Of a stretch of DNA of 64,000 nucleotides, positions 1 to 12,255 are shown piece after piece (the first letter of the stretch is position 1; each line of letters begins with the position of its first letter). The notes beneath the pieces were generated by a model, which saw only the letters and a list, made by a program, of their open reading frames with translations, was not told where the DNA came from and ran no database searches. Source of the DNA: Protea cynaroides (Eukaryota > Streptophyta > Magnoliopsida > Proteales > Proteaceae); the NCBI GenBank assembly GCA_028583415.1, contig CM053269.1, forward strand, positions 71,578,412 through 71,642,411, given 5' to 3'. Made by a program: the position numbers and the translations under genes.

Positions 1-1299
1 CCTTAATAACATCCCTCTCCATTATCCATTCGACCCCACTTTCCATTCCCTTTCCCTATGCAGACGTAAAGTAATGATAAATTATCTTAATACAATAAAT
101 ACATATAAACGAATCGGAGTGGATTATATCCACGTCCTTTGAGTGATATCCGGATCCGCCTCCGCTTCCGAACTCGTCTATTTGAATTTGCATCCGAATC
201 CGATTGTTCAGACTCGGATTCCCTTAAATGAATCGAATATGGATTTTCAGCTATCCATTTACATCCTTAGTTAGATACACCTTTCAATTTTTAGAGGTGA
301 TCTGAACATCGTGTGAGGTACAATCCACAAAGAATTTGTAATCGGCCATGAGTAAAGAGTAGGTTACCCCAGTTACAGCAATAGTAATAACCACATACCA
401 GGTATTAGAGATCCCCAATACAGCAGATCTAACATGATCTGATTAGGAGCAGATCCAGTAGCTGGCAGCAGCAGGTATAGTGGCTGGTAGCAGCAACAAA
501 AGGCATATATCAAGCAACAAATATTCGCAGCACCATTTAGAAGATGTACCACAGTTAGCAGGTCCTTGCAGTAGTCAAAGGAAGGGCCCAGTTTCACATC
601 ACAACTGGGTTTTAGATGTAGTAGAGCAGCATTGGTTGCTGCAACCAGTAGAGAGGTAATGGAGAAGAGGAGACTCTCAAAACAGCAGTTTTAGAATCCT
701 GAAGGTAGATCAACTACTGGCTCTGATACCATATAACAAGTTGAATAAATAAACTAACCAGAACCAGAATTAGTAATGTGTGAGAGAGCAGGGGAGAAGG
801 ATTGTCAGCTTCACCTCTCCCTCCCTATTTCATATATATAATAAAAGAGAATCCCAATTACAATAGAAGTCCTAGCACACATTGTGCAAATAGGACTGTG
901 CAGTACTTAGATAAGAGAAGACATTTTAATTAAATAGGAATCCTATCTAAACTGAACTGTTTATTGAGTAGGACTGTATAGTCCTATTCTAACTCTGCTA
1001 CTGACGACAAGAGTCCTCCTGTAACTCTGATACTGAGGACAGGAGTCCTCTTCCAATTCTGTTACTGAGAGGTCAGAGAGTTCTCTTTCAATTCTTCAAC
1101 TGATGTTGTGGAGTCCTACTCGATGAGGAAAACTCCTTACGCTGGAGCAGTCCTAATCAAGTAGGTTGCATAGCTGAACAGGCTCAAATGTGGAACCAGA
1201 TTTGTCCAAAATTTTGGCAGCCATGTTTATTGCTAAATGTAAACTCTCTTTCTGACAGAAACTTTATGGTTCTGAATACTTCATGACTTAATTTTTCAG
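1..1299 (+). other. Intron or upstream part of the host gene, no exon seen
   Basis: No coding exon of the host gene is recognisable here. The stretch at about 60-275 ends in sequence like the ends of common plant non-autonomous DNA transposons (repeats of GGAT/CCGAAT words), but no boundary can be fixed. From about 280 to 719 there is non-coding sequence that may be the interior of a small minus-strand LTR element, because a reversed primer-binding site follows at 720-731. The short open frame at 373-597 (-) resembles nothing I know. Confidence 0.5.
720..1170 (-). repeat. Probable minus-strand LTR remnant with primer-binding site
   Basis: Bases 720-731 (GCTCTGATACCA) are the reverse complement of the TGGTATCAGAGC primer-binding site used by Ty1/copia and TRIM elements. 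The sequence to its right should therefore be a 5' LTR in minus orientation. It holds about three imperfect repeats of a roughly 32-bp unit (about 985-1105, built on GAGTCCTC and TCTG-TACTGA words). I could not find the opposite LTR or clear TG/CA ends, so the right boundary is approximate. Confidence 0.45.
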
Positions 1300-1427
1300 T
1301 GCTAAATGTAAGCTTGTTTAACAGAATCTTTTGGGGGTCAATGAAGTTTGAAGGACATACAGACTTGGTTGAGCCATGGTATGGAACTGCTTATTCTGTT
1401 GAGAAAGTCACTGGTTCTTTGTTACAG
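1300..1427 (+). CDS. M16 peptidase (IDE-like), window exon 1
   Basis: The translation contains RIFWGSMKFEGHTDL and EPWYGTAYSVEK, which are strongly conserved in plant insulin-degrading-enzyme-like proteases (middle M16 domain). The donor is CAG|GTGCGT at 1427/1428 in phase 0. Two acceptors are possible. TTTTTCAG at 1299 adds residues VLNVSLF, which are not typical of the family. AACAG at 1324 starts the exon just before IFW and fits the conserved NV-RIFW spacing better if the upstream exon ends in AG. The exon is certain; its first 25 bases are not. Confidence 0.9.
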
Positions 1428-1634
1428 GTGCGTTGCTGGATGTCAAATGCTTATGATTCCACTTTAGTTAGGGTCAATTAAGCATTATCCCAGCTTGTTA
1501 GGTATTTATAGCTATTTAGCCAATGAAAAAATATAGACAACTTTGTTGGAGAGCCGTGATATGAATCCTCAGGTTCTACCTACAATCTTGAATTCGAATT
1601 CTGGTTTAATCTTGTCTGATGATGATCTTTTCAG

Positions 1635-1730
1635 AAATGGATAGAGACAGCTCCTAATGAAAATCTACATCTACCAGCACCAAATGTTTTTATTCCCACT
1701 GACTTGTCACTGAAAGAAATGCAAGGGAAG
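1635..1730 (+). CDS. M16 peptidase (IDE-like), window exon 2
   Basis: Thirty-two codons, phase 0 to phase 0, flanked by TTTTCAG and GTACTG. The peptide includes NLHLPAPNVFIPTDLSLKEM, matching the conserved HLPAPNVFIPTDLSLK segment of plant insulysins. It continues exon 1 directly after the conserved KVTGSLLQ. Confidence 0.92.
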
Positions 1731-1828
1731 GTACTGTTAAATGACCATGTAAATTCTATTATATATTCTTATCTTTTTTTTGAGAAACCTGTGTCTAAAT
1801 TTATCTGATTTCATTGGATTTCAACCAG

Positions 1829-2018
1829 GGTAAACATCCACTTCTGTTAAGGAAGTCATCGTATTCAAGTTTATGGTATAAGCCTGATAAACTGTTCTTC
1901 ACCCCCAAGGCATATGTTATTGTAAATTTTAACTGTCCTCATGCAAGCCACTCACAAGAAGCCGAAATTCTTTGTTACATTTTCACGCGATTGTTGATGG
2001 ATTATTTGAATGAATATG
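1829..2018 (+). CDS. M16 peptidase (IDE-like), window exon 3
   Basis: Starts after CAACCAG and ends in phase 1 at GAATATG|GTAAGC. It encodes LLLRKSSYSSLWYKPD, PKAYVIVNFNCP and FTRLLMDYLNEY, all hallmark stretches of the middle domain of plant IDE-like proteases. The donor at 2019 opens an intron that does not close until 38845. Ordinary conceptual translation runs on into the intron and stops at 2044. Confidence 0.94.
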
Positions 2019-2671
2019 GTAAGCTGTTTGGAGCACAAGCATGAAAACTTTATGGCTGTTTTGTTCAAAGTTTCAGTAGTATCCATATGCTATCTCTTAC
2101 AGGCTAAGATATTAGTTTTAGAAAGAAGATTGGTCCCCAAGAGGTATAATTAATTCATGGAAGTTTATGCATGTGTAGAAAAACATTGAAAAATTATCCT
2201 GAATTGCTCCCTATGAAAATTGTATATACTATGTAATTTCTTGAGAAATGGAGAAATAAGCATGCTGAAACTGATTATGTGACAACCGCCATTTTGGTTA
2301 TTGAATATGAGAATAATAAGAAACTTGAAATCTTAAACTAACGAATAAATCATGGCCGATTGCAATGATCATAAAGTAATAATGTATGAAAGGCATGTTT
2401 TGGAACATAAGTTTCTTCCATTGGGAAAATTTTTAAAATAATAGTTTAGTGATTTTGGAGTATGAGTTCTTAAATTATGATGATGGAGAAAGCCCTCTAG
2501 AGTTTAATTTCACCATGGTTACTACTGAATTTTCGATCATTTTTAATATTTTCTTAAGTTGGTATCCCAAGTCAGTCACTTTAGAAGTAATATTATAGTT
2601 ATTCTGTTTCAACAGAATTAAAATTGTAACAAAATGGAAAAGGAAGGCTACCCAAGCACAGAACCGTGACC

Positions 2672-2717
<46 letters not shown>

Positions 2718-3099
2718 AACCCCTCCTCCTACTGCTGTATAAATAGAATTTAGAAAGGGAGTAAAAACAGGACCTAGAACTCTTTACTAGTTACAATCCA
2801 ACTAGATAGAAAGACTTAGTCAACAAGACCAATTCCTACTCTACTTAAGACACAACCAGTAATTAGCCTTTATAATTAGGCCCACTACAAATATAATAAA
2901 ATAAAGTCAGTCAATAATTACTTACATTATTTATTATAATTGTGACGAAATAGAAAATGGGAGAATATAGAGAGAATCAATGTGAATTGGAGTGCTGCAG
3001 TAGATTCGGTTGTCTAAGCACACTAGAACCAATCGCAAGCATAAGCATTTTCCAGTAAATGCCAGTTGCATATCCATATATATCTATAGATATATGGAG
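2019..3099 (+). other. Intron sequence, AT-rich, no gene seen
   Basis: AT-rich unique-looking intron DNA, interrupted by a GA microsatellite at 2674-2714. Just after the microsatellite there is a TATAAATAG-like box (about 2740), which could be the remnant of an LTR promoter, but no partner repeat or coding remnant was recognised. Confidence 0.5.
2674..2714 (+). repeat. (GA)n microsatellite
   Basis: About twenty uninterrupted GA dinucleotides. Confidence 0.97.
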
Positions 3100-4310
3100 T
3101 GCCTGCATCCAGTCCAGCATCTAAAGTAGCAGCACGAGTAGTAGCTAAGGTGGTTGATTATGTTGATTTAGATCCAAGAGCTAGAAGAAGCAGGAGAAGC
3201 ACCAATTTAAGTTTGACCGGATTTGCAGCAGTCAAGGTTTGTATAAGCGATAAAATTGGCGCCCTTGTACCTGTTCTAGTTTTGGTAGGGCTTCTGTTCT
3301 ATCTAAGCGGGAGCGGGGTTTGATTGAAGGAAGGGCAACCGTTCAGAATGCAAGGCATGTGTGGAAGCGAGCAGGTAGGAATGAAGCCTGCGAACGAGAC
3401 AATTTGCCACCTAGTGTAGTGGTGCTTCGACCACATAAATCAGGAATATAGAAAGAAAAATTGTTGCTTCAGTCGATTAAGATAGATTTTCCCTTTCTGT
3501 GTCTATCTATTGCTACCTTGTCTTCAGCAACCTAGCTTCCCCCTGAGTTTTTACTGAAGCCGAAAGGTATCCTAAAGGAGTGGTAGCACCACAATTCACC
3601 TAGACGGAGGTGAATATGTCTCTACTGAGTTTCAGAGGTTTCTCTCATCTAATGAGATTATACATAAACTAAGAGTCTTTAGGATACCCTGCATCAGATT
3701 CTATTGATCGGCAGACAGAGTACACCTCGTGGTTTGAGCGTAATTTCCTTTGTCGCCTCCTTCCTGCCACCTTCCATGAGGTAAACAGTTGATATTACCG
3801 GAGTTTCCGAGAATGTGAGATTTATAAGCTTTGGAATATTCCATTCTTGTAGGAGCCACTACTTCAGATCCTGCTCCTCTGCAATTTTTGGCCCCATATT
3901 CAGGGTGTGCCATGGGGGAATATTTCTGCGATAATGGAATGCACGCATTACTGTCCCCTGTCCGCCAATCTCTCATGGTTAGGTTCGTCTCTAGGAGGAA
4001 GGGAAGGACATACTCTCTTTTAGACCCTCTACTCTCCTCTGGGGAGGGGCCGGATCCTTTCTTTCTCTTTTCGTAGTACAATGTAACCTTTCGTCGGAAC
4101 AAAAGCCTTCCTTCAGAGTGAGATAGAGAAAAATTTAGTTGACTTCTCTCATATAAAACGGGTTAGAGAAGAAGCTGCGAACAGCCAAAATCAGGTCCAC
4201 CTTGATAGTTTCCTAAATAAAACTATGAAAGGATTTTCAGCCTCCTTTTCATTGGTTTGGAGTCCCTTGTGTAAAGGGATTTTTTTTTTCCTAGTAGATA
4301 AGCCAGATGA
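3100..4310 (+). other. Probable mitochondrial DNA insertion (NUMT), rearranged
   Basis: This block differs in texture from the surrounding AT-rich intron (more GC, few homopolymers) and contains a clear piece of plant mitochondrial atp1 at 3828-3950. The flanks have the look of plant mitochondrial intergenic DNA but match no gene I can name. The atp1 piece is abutted on both sides by unrelated sequence, so the source was already rearranged (common in plant mitochondria) or several fragments were joined on insertion. The outer limits are estimates. Confidence 0.55.
3828..3950 (+). pseudogene. atp1: Fragment of mitochondrial ATP synthase alpha (atp1)
   Basis: Forty-one codons read ALEYSILVGATTSDPAPLQ, then FLAPYSGCAMGEYF, then a C where plant atp1 normally has R, then DNGMHAL. 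This is the conserved region of the mitochondrial F1 alpha subunit a little after the P-loop. Sequence before and after is not atp1, so only a small internal piece is present. It has no initiation codon of its own and sits in an intron of a nuclear gene, so it is a non-functional transferred copy. A long opposite-strand open frame (3701-4102) overlaps it and is a shadow. Confidence 0.82.
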
Positions 4311-4567
4311 TGTGGTCATTAAGGGTGTTAAACGGTTTATAATCGGTTAAAAGGTGTGGTCGGTGCGGTGTATTGGAGGGTAAAACCGAAATCAAATCAA
4401 TTAACTAAATGGTGTTAAAATTGAAACCATAATTAATTAGTAATTGATTTAGTATTTAATCTATTTTTCATTAAATGGTTTTGCTTGTAGTTTATAGATA
4501 GCTTAACGCATCAGTCGATTTGGTTGTCCTAATTGATTTCTAAATGACTCGCTTATCTCATAGCAAT
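4311..4567 (+). other. Intron sequence before copia A
   Basis: Contains GTTAAACGGTTT-type words also found at about 23340-23500, on the far side of copia A. The two flanks may be halves of one older element into which A inserted, but no terminal repeats or target duplication were identified. Confidence 0.3.
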
Positions 4568-4572
4568 ATAAT

Positions 4573-4764
4573 TGTTGAATCAGAGAATGGGAGAGAATTG
4601 ATTTCCTCCCATCATCCTAGCTTTATTTATAATGAATAATAAGAAAGATTACAAGCTAACATGAACTTTAGAGTGACTAGGAGTCCCAGAGTCCCAGTAT
4701 TTAAGGAAAGGAAATAAAGGAATATATATATATATATATATACATGTCCTTATATAATTCAACA
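4573..4764 (-). repeat. LTR of copia A (3' LTR, left side)
   Basis: Begins TGTTGAAT and ends ATTCAACA. A purine tract on the minus strand (complement of CTCACCCTCAAGTTGG, 4765-4780) lies next to it as the polypurine tract. It contains a (TA)n run at about 4721-4742 that is absent from the other LTR. Confidence 0.9.
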
Positions 4765-4771
4765 CTCACCC

Positions 4772-6747
4772 TCAAGTTGGTGCATATATATTATGCATAC
4801 CCAACTTGGACAATATCATGTGAAATGGCTTCCCAGGTAAAACTTTAGTGAAAATGTCTGCCAGCTGATCCTCCGACCTGACAATTGGAATTTAAATCTG
4901 ACCACTTTCAAACTTTTCTTTGATGAAGTGACGATCTACCTCAACATGCTTTGTCCTATCATGCTGAATGGGATTGTGAATATTGCTGATGGTTGCATTA
5001 TTATTACAAAACAGCGTCATAGATTGAGGACACTTAACTTTCAAGTCTCCAAGTAGACCCTTCAACCAAAATAGTTCACATATTCCCTAAGCCATTGCTC
5101 GAAATTCTGCTTTTGCATTGGAATGGGCCACTACTTTTTGCTTCTTGTTGCGCCAAGTGACCAAATTTTCACCCACAAAAGTACAATATCCTGAAATTGA
5201 TTTCCTATCTGGACTACCTGCCCAGTCAGCATCAGTATAAGCCTCTACTCTACTCTAAGATGATCATGTAGTGAAAGTAGAATCCCTTTCCCTGGAGCAG
5301 CCTTTAGATAGTGTAGAATCCTATAGACTGCCTCCATATGTGATGTATAGGGATTGATCCACCAAACTTCCTGCAAATGCAATATCGGGCTTGGTATGTG
5401 ATAGATAGATCAGCCTTCCAACTAACCGCTGGTACCTACCTTTATCTGTTGGTGTTCCTTCTTTGTCCCTGAGCTTAGTCATAAGATCCTGAGGAGTATT
5501 ACATGGACGACAACCTAATAATCCTGTCTCTGAAAGAAGATCAAGAATATACTTTCTTTAAGAGAAAAAGATGCCCTTTGTAGAACGAACAACTTCAATC
5601 CCAAAAAAGTACCTAAGTTTTCCAAAATCTTTGATTTCAAACTCCTTCCCCAAGTCAGTTTTCTAATTTCATAATCATTATTTTCAATAACAACAATATC
5701 ATCCACATATACAAGAAGTGCAGTGAAGACTCTTGAGTTATGCTTGATAATCAAAGTATGATCAGTATTACTCTGCACATAACAGAATGCTATCATACCT
5801 TTGTGAAATCTACCAAACCATGCTCTAGGGGACTGTTTAAGTCCATAGAGAGTGTTTCAATTTGCATACCTTTTCATTGGTACTTGCATCTGTAAAACCA
5901 GATGGACAATCCGTATAGACTTCTTCTGTGGGTTCCCCATAAAGGAAGGCATTCTTCACATCAAGTTGTTGTAGATCCCAATTATGATGTACTGCACATG
6001 CCAAGAGAACCCAGACTGTTGTCATTTTGGTTACTGGGGCAAAAGTTTCTTCGTAATCTATCCTATATGTCTGGGTGAATCCACAAACAACCAGCCTTGC
6101 CTTATATCGATCCACTATGCTATCAAGTTTCTACTTAACTGTGTAAACCCACTTGCACCCTACTGGTTTCTTACTAGGTGGGAGAGGAACAAGGTCCCAT
6201 GTATCATTTTTCTTCAAGACTCCCATTTCCTCCAACATTGCAGCTTTCCACCATTCATCTATAATTGCATTTTGCCATTTCTGAGGAATAAAAACAGAGG
6301 AAATGAAGGACACAAAAGCGTGGAAGGTAGGGGATAGAGAATCATATGAAACAAAATTGGAGATTGGATAAAGTGTGCAAGACTTAGTACCTTTCCGAAT
6401 AGCAATGGGTAAATCAGAATCAGGAGGAGGAAGTTCCTTACCAGGAGAAAACCCAGTCTCTGGATTCAAGGTTGACGAGGGGACATGTGAAGTTGCGTTG
6501 ATGGTAGTGGTCCTTCCTTGCTTGCTTTTGGCATGGTTGCAGCTGTAGACTTGCAGAGGTTTGGCATTAGGACTAATTGTGGGAATAGGTGTAGGCATAG
6601 GTGTAGGTGTGGGATGGTCTAATGTTGTATCTGTTTTTAGAACATATGAGACTGTGACCCTTTATTGGACACGTTTTGTTTCCTCTGGCACATCTTCAAT
6701 TATATGTACATCTTCAAGTTTAGCACTATCCTTCTCCCCCTAAAGAT
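4772..6747 (-). pseudogene. Copia A polyprotein, RNase H and reverse transcriptase part
   Basis: Read on the minus strand this is the C-terminal part of a copia polyprotein. The stop at 4772-4774 follows GMHNIYAPT, preceded by the RNase H region (DQLADIFTK). The reverse transcriptase includes YVDDIVV (within 5515-5796) and LDVKNAFLYGEPTEEVY (within 5837-6115). The proline-rich linker and start of the reverse transcriptase domain lie in 6131-6598. Stops and frameshifts separate these blocks, so it is dead. The coding sequence continues at 19270 beyond inserted element D. Confidence 0.9.
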
Positions 6748-6975
6748 GTGACGGCCATGGAATAAAATCTTGGTGAGATCTCGCCGATCTCGCCATTCTC
6801 GTCATTAGCCGAGACGAAAACAAGGTTGATAACCCTTTTCATCACTTGAGATGCATAATCTCGCCGAGATCTCACCAAGGCGGGTGAGATCTCAGTAAAT
6901 CTCGAAATTTCTCTCCAAATTCTCGGCTAGAAATTGCTTTTTGGTTTTTTTTTTCTCTTTATAAAAGAGAGAAGT

Positions 6976-7315
6976 TGTTAAGATTACAATATTTAATCTT
7001 TCATTTCTTTGTCTTATGATGACTAGGTCTTAGGTGTGTCTTAGTGGTGCATTGGTTGTATATGATCAGCTGTATATGGACTGTACATGGATAGCAGTAC
7101 ATTGGCTGTATATAGACTGTACATGGACAGCAGTATATTGACTATATATACAGTTGTATATGGACTGTCGATAGTTGTACATGGGCTGCCTAATTGATTA
7201 TAAATAGTAGAGGGATAGGGGGAGATAAACACAATCAATCTCTCCCCTTCTCCACCATTTCTCTCCTTTCTATCGGTTTCTTTCTTTGGTTTTTTTTCTC
7301 TTTTACAGTGTTACA
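6976..7315 (+). repeat. 5' LTR of copia B
   Basis: 340 bp, TGTTAAG to GTTACA. It contains several imperfect repeats of CTGTATATGGACTGTACATGG-like units (about 7060-7175) and a TATA-type box (TTATAAATAG, about 7198), which would drive transcription of the element. Confidence 0.92.
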
Positions 7316-7815
7316 TGGTATCAGAGTGAGGTTAATAAACTTCTGCTGCAAGTTTTTGGTTGCTGGTTTGAGAGTCTATTTCGGTTCTCTCTCTTCTCTT
7401 CTCTTTCCCTAATTTTGTCCCATGAATTCTAGACTCAAACCTTGATAAGATGGAGTCGATTAACATGGGATCTCAACACGGTATTTGTTTGGAATCTGTT
7501 CCTCATCAGTTCTGCGAATGATGCACAATTCCTGAATTTTTTTTGTGATTCTATTACATTGCTTCTGTTCAAGAGCTATTCTTTCTTCAGTCCGATATTT
7601 CTTTTGATATCAATATGTTCAGCCACCAGTGCTACCTGGTATTTTTAACTCATCTTATTCAGCAGTTTTTGTTGGTATTCATTCCTATACTACAGGTTGT
7701 TCCTCTGTAGCAATGAAAGATAAGAAGCAATTTTTTTTTGGAAGGATATCCCATTGCTACAATAGTAAGATTCTGGCTAAATATCTCTCTTTCTTGTTTT
7801 GGTTATTTTTCAAAC

Positions 7816-10800
7816 ATGACTGAATCTAAGAATCATGTGGATGGTGTTCATGTCCAAATTACTTCAATCAAATTGGTTGACTCATTTAATTTTCTGCTGT
7901 GGAAGCAAGCTGTGACCATCTATCTCACTGCTAGAGATAAGTTAGCTTATATATACGATGATCCCCCGGATTCCAAGGATTTGACATGACACTTGGACCC
8001 GCGAGAATGCTACTGTCATGATTTGGTTGTTTAATAGTATGGAACCTTCTGTGGCTGCCAATGTCATGTTTTACACAACAGCCAAGGGCGTTTGGAATGA
8101 CTTACAGGAGAGCTTCTCTCAAGATACAAACTTATCTCGCGTTTATGACTTATATGAATGTCTATTCAATTGTAAACAGGGAGACAGGTCTATTGCCGAA
8201 TTTTATAGCTCTCTCAAAGGAATCTGGGAAGAACTAAATGTCCATCAGCGCCTTACTACTGACCTCAATACTTTGAAGGCTCAGCATGCAGAATTTCAGG
8301 TGGCAACATTTTTGTCTGGTCTCAGTTCTGAGTTGCAGCCTCTTAAAAGCCAATTGCTTGCTGGAGATAAAGTTCCGACCTTGAATGAGGCCTTCTGCCG
8401 TGTTCAGCGTATTGTCAACCTTAATTTCTCCAAGTCCAACAACATTACTACCAATAACAACTCTGCCTTGCTCACTTCTAATAGCAACCAAGGTCGTGGT
8501 AGCTCTGGCAGAGGTCGTGGTAGCTTTGGCAAAGGTCGTGGTGGTCGAGGTGATGCTTCAATGCGTATCTGTTCTTATTGTGGTAAACAGAACCACACTG
8601 TTGATCACTGTTGGGTGAAAAATGGTAAGTCTCCTCAATGGAATTCAAGGTCTCCTTCTCAGGTAGCCGGTGTTGTTACATCCCAGAGTGATACCCCCAC
8701 ACCTGACCTTTTTGTTGATGAAGGTTCCTCTTCCACTGTTACATTATCCAAGGATGATTTTCATAATCTGTTGGCTCGCATCAATCCGTTGGATACTCAC
8801 GGCAATGCTCCACCCACTGCTACTTTGGCGTATAGGTAATGTTGCCTTCTTTGCATCTATGGCCTCTACTCCTTGGGTTATTGACTTGAGTGCCTCGTCT
8901 CATATGACTGGTAAATCATCTGTATTTTCTTCTTTTACCCATTCTGTGCAACTGTCCAATGTTTACCTTGCTGATGGCTCCGCTACCAATGTTTTTGGTA
9001 AGGGAACTGTTTCTCTATCCCATAGTTTATCTCTTTCATATATACTTCATGTCCCTCGTCTACCCATGAATTTACTATTCGTTAGCTCTTTGGCTAAAAC
9101 CTTAAATTGTTCCGTCACCTTTTTCCCTACTTGTTGGGTATTTCAGGATCTTCAGACGAAGGCGACGCTTGGTGGGTGGCATGAGAAGGACGGACTGTAT
9201 TACTTAGACACCATCCCATCCTGTACCGCTGCACTTACTACCACTAAGGTTTCACCAATGCTTTGGCATGTTCGGTTGGGTCATGTTTCTCTCTCTCACC
9301 TTCAACTCATGGTTCCTGGCTGCAAAAATGCCAATACACTTGAGTGCGAGGCATGTCAATTAACAAAACACCATCGTTCCTCTTTCCCGTCACGTAATAT
9401 ACCTAGAAGTACAACTCCTTTTTCCTTAGTCCATTCTGATATTTGGGGTCCCATTAAGGTCAAGAGTTGTTCTGGTTTTAGCTATTTTGTCACATTTGTG
9501 GATGATTACTCTAGAACTACTTGGTTATATTTGCTAAAGGATCGCTTTGAGTTCCTTTCTGTATTCAAACAATTTTATTTCGAAATAAAGAATCAATTTG
9601 ATATTGGCATTAAGATTTTTTGATTTGACAATGCTCTTGAATACACTCAAACTGCTATGTCCTTATTTTGTGCATCCAAAGGTGTCATTCATCAGACTAG
9701 TTGTTCTTACACTCCTCAACAGAATAGAGTTGTAGAACGTAAAAACCGTCACTTATTAGAGGTTGCTCGTTCTCTTCTCCTTCATATGCATTTGCCTCGA
9801 TATTGTTGGGGTGATGCTGTGTTGACTGCTTGCTACTTGATCAATCACATGCCGTCTTCAGTTCTTCAGAATCAAACTCCGATATCTTTGCTTTATCCAT
9901 CATCTCCTCTGTTTGTCATCCCTCTTCGTACTTTTGGATGCACCTGCTATGTACACGACCTTCGTCCTGGACTTGATAAATTATCGCCTCGTGCTATCAA
10001 GTGTGTGTTTATAGTTTACTCTCGTACTTAAAAGGGGTATCGTTGTTATGACCCTCAGACGGGGCGCCAAGTGGTAAGTGCTGATGTCACCTTTTTCGAA
10101 CATACACCCTATTACCCTGTTCCATACCCCGATCCACCAGTTCTGGTCTTAATCCAAGATCCTGGTTTGCCTTCCTCTCTCGTCCCTGAGTCGACTACTG
10201 TTGAGGCCCCACTACAGGTATATCAACGTCGTCGGAATGCAGTTGCTGTCCTTGACCAGGTGTCAGTCGTCACTCCAGTCTCAGCCCCATCCTCCTCTTA
10301 GCCTTCGTTGGATGATCTTCCTATTGCATTACGTAAAGGTACACGCTCTTGCACTCAGTTCCCATTATATCCTATGGCTCATTATGTCTCTTCTTCTCAC
10401 CTTCCTGTGTTGGACCAAAACTTTGCCTATGCCTTAGCTCATACAAATGTTCCAACCTCTCATACTGAGGCATTATCCCGACCTGAGTGGAAACGGGCTA
10501 TGGATGCCGAGATGGATGCTCTTCTTTCACAGAATACCTGGTCCCTTACGGAATTGCCCCTGGGGAAGGATGTGGTTCGCTGTAAGTGGATTTTTACTGT
10601 GAAATATAATCCTAATGGATCAGTGGAGCGTCTCAAAGCTCGCTTGGTTGCAAAAGGGTTTACTCAAACATGTGGAGTGGATTATTTTGAAACTTTTTCA
10701 TCCGTTGCTCGGCTTAATTCTGTACGGATTCTTATCTCACTTGCCGTCAATTTGGATTGGCTTCTTTTTCAGTTGGATGTCAAGAACGCCTTTTTATAAG

Positions 10801-11985
10801 GAGACTTACAGGAGGAGGTCTATATGGAGCAACCTCCGGGGTATGTTTCTCAGGGGGACACTCGAGTGTGTAAGCTCCATAAGGCTATTTATGGATTAAA
10901 ACAGTCGCCTCGGGCATGGTTCGACAAATTTACTAAGGTTGTGGTTGATTATGGATTCACACCTTGTTATACTGGTCACTCTGTTTTTGTTCGTCGTCGC
11001 AATTCCAAGGTAGTTATCCTTGTGGTCTATGTTGATGACATCATTGTTTCTGGAGATGACTTACAGGGTATTGATGAAATCAAAGCCTATCTCCATCAAC
11101 ATTTTTAGATGAAGGATTTGGGTGTGCTTCGTTACTTCCTTGGCATTAAAGTAGTTCGAAGCCCCAAAGGTGTTAGTCTCTCCCAAAGAAAGTATATCAT
11201 TGATCTCCTCATTGACACCGGTATGCTTGAGTGTAAACCAATTGACACTCCTATGGATCCTCATCTCAAACTTGTTACCTGTGATGGGGAGGATTATGCA
11301 GATGTCCATCAGTATCGTCGTCTTGTTGGCAAGCTACTTTATATTACTATCACCAGGCCTGACATATCCTATGCTATGGGAGTCGTTAGTCAATTTATGC
11401 AGGTTCCAAAACAAGTTCATTGGGAAGCTGCATGTCGCATATTACGATATCTCAAGGGTGCTCCTAGTAAAGGGTTACTTTATCGGTCTCATAGTAACAT
11501 TGAACTCTGTGGTTATTCTGACGCTGATTTGGCTGGGGCTGATAATGATCGACGTTCAACTACTGGTTACTGTACATTCCTTGGAGGGAACCTCATCACA
11601 TGACGCAACAAAAAGCAAACTACTATTGCTCGATCCAATGCTGAGGCTGAGTATCGGGCTATGGTTCAAACTACTGCAGAACTTATGTGGGTGAAGAATA
11701 TTTTGGGTGAACTGGGGTTTCCAATCACTCAACCTATTCCTATGTATTGTGATAATCAAGCAGCTATTCACATTGCCAGTAATCCAGTGTTCAAGGAAAG
11801 GACCAAGCATATAGGAAGTTGACTGCCACTTTGTTCGGGATGTTGTAATGCGTAAAGTGGTCTCTACCCCATTTGTTCGCTCCAGTTCACAACTCGGTGA
11901 CATGTTTACAAAAGCTCTGTTCAAGGCAACTTTTCTTCTCCAGTGTTCCAAGCTGGGTCTCGATGACATATATGCCCCAGCTTGA
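7816..11985 (+). pseudogene. Copia B gag-pol polyprotein, broken
   Basis: The start ATG at 7816 opens MTESKNHVDG. Gag follows (to about 8620) with a zinc knuckle, CSYCGKQNHTVDHC. The protease region (about 8870) reads VIDLSASSHMTG instead of the usual D-S/T-G-A, so the catalytic triad is changed. Integrase (about 9260-10030) has the H-H-C-C part (HVRLGH, CEACQL) and WGPIKVKS. Reverse transcriptase carries LDVKNAF (10770s) and VVYVDDIIVSG (11020-11055). RNase H runs to the final DDIYAPA stop at 11983-11985. At least three frameshifts and stops at 7987, 9621, 10029, 10299, 10797, 11106 and 11601 break it, yet all domains are present and in the copia order. Confidence 0.92.
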
Positions 11986-12019
11986 GGGGGAGTGGTAAGA
12001 TTACAATCTTTAATCTTTC

Positions 12020-12248
12020 TGTTGAATCAGAGATTGAGAATGAATGAGTGAGTTGATCTACCTCATCCCCAAATGCCTTTATTTATAATCAACTATAATG
12101 AGGTAAATAAAGAAAGTAGGTAGAGCTGACCTAGCACATACATTACACATGTTAAATGTGTGTACATGAGTTGTCATTCTTATCTTTTTATCCTAAACAG
12201 ATACACTTAAATTGAACCGAACCGTGAATCAGTTCATTACTTGCAACA
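12020..12248 (-). repeat. LTR of copia C (3' LTR, left side)
   Basis: TGTTGAATC to TTGCAACA. The adjacent CTCCCCCTCAAG (12249-12260) is the complement of the polypurine tract and of the final codons of the polyprotein. Confidence 0.93.
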
Positions 12249-12255
12249 CTCCCCC

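Noticed and set aside
373..597. Cys/Leu-rich 74-codon minus-strand frame
   Set aside because: It lies in non-coding DNA next to a reversed LTR primer-binding site; composition, not conservation, keeps it open.
3099..3323. 74-codon + frame with a hydrophobic C-terminus as a small membrane protein
   Set aside because: It sits in the probable mitochondrial insertion. No start context or family match is recognisable, and it is too short to call.
3701..4102. 133-codon minus-strand frame as a gene
   Set aside because: It lies antisense to the atp1 fragment and its flanks; the atp1 reading on the + strand explains the sequence.
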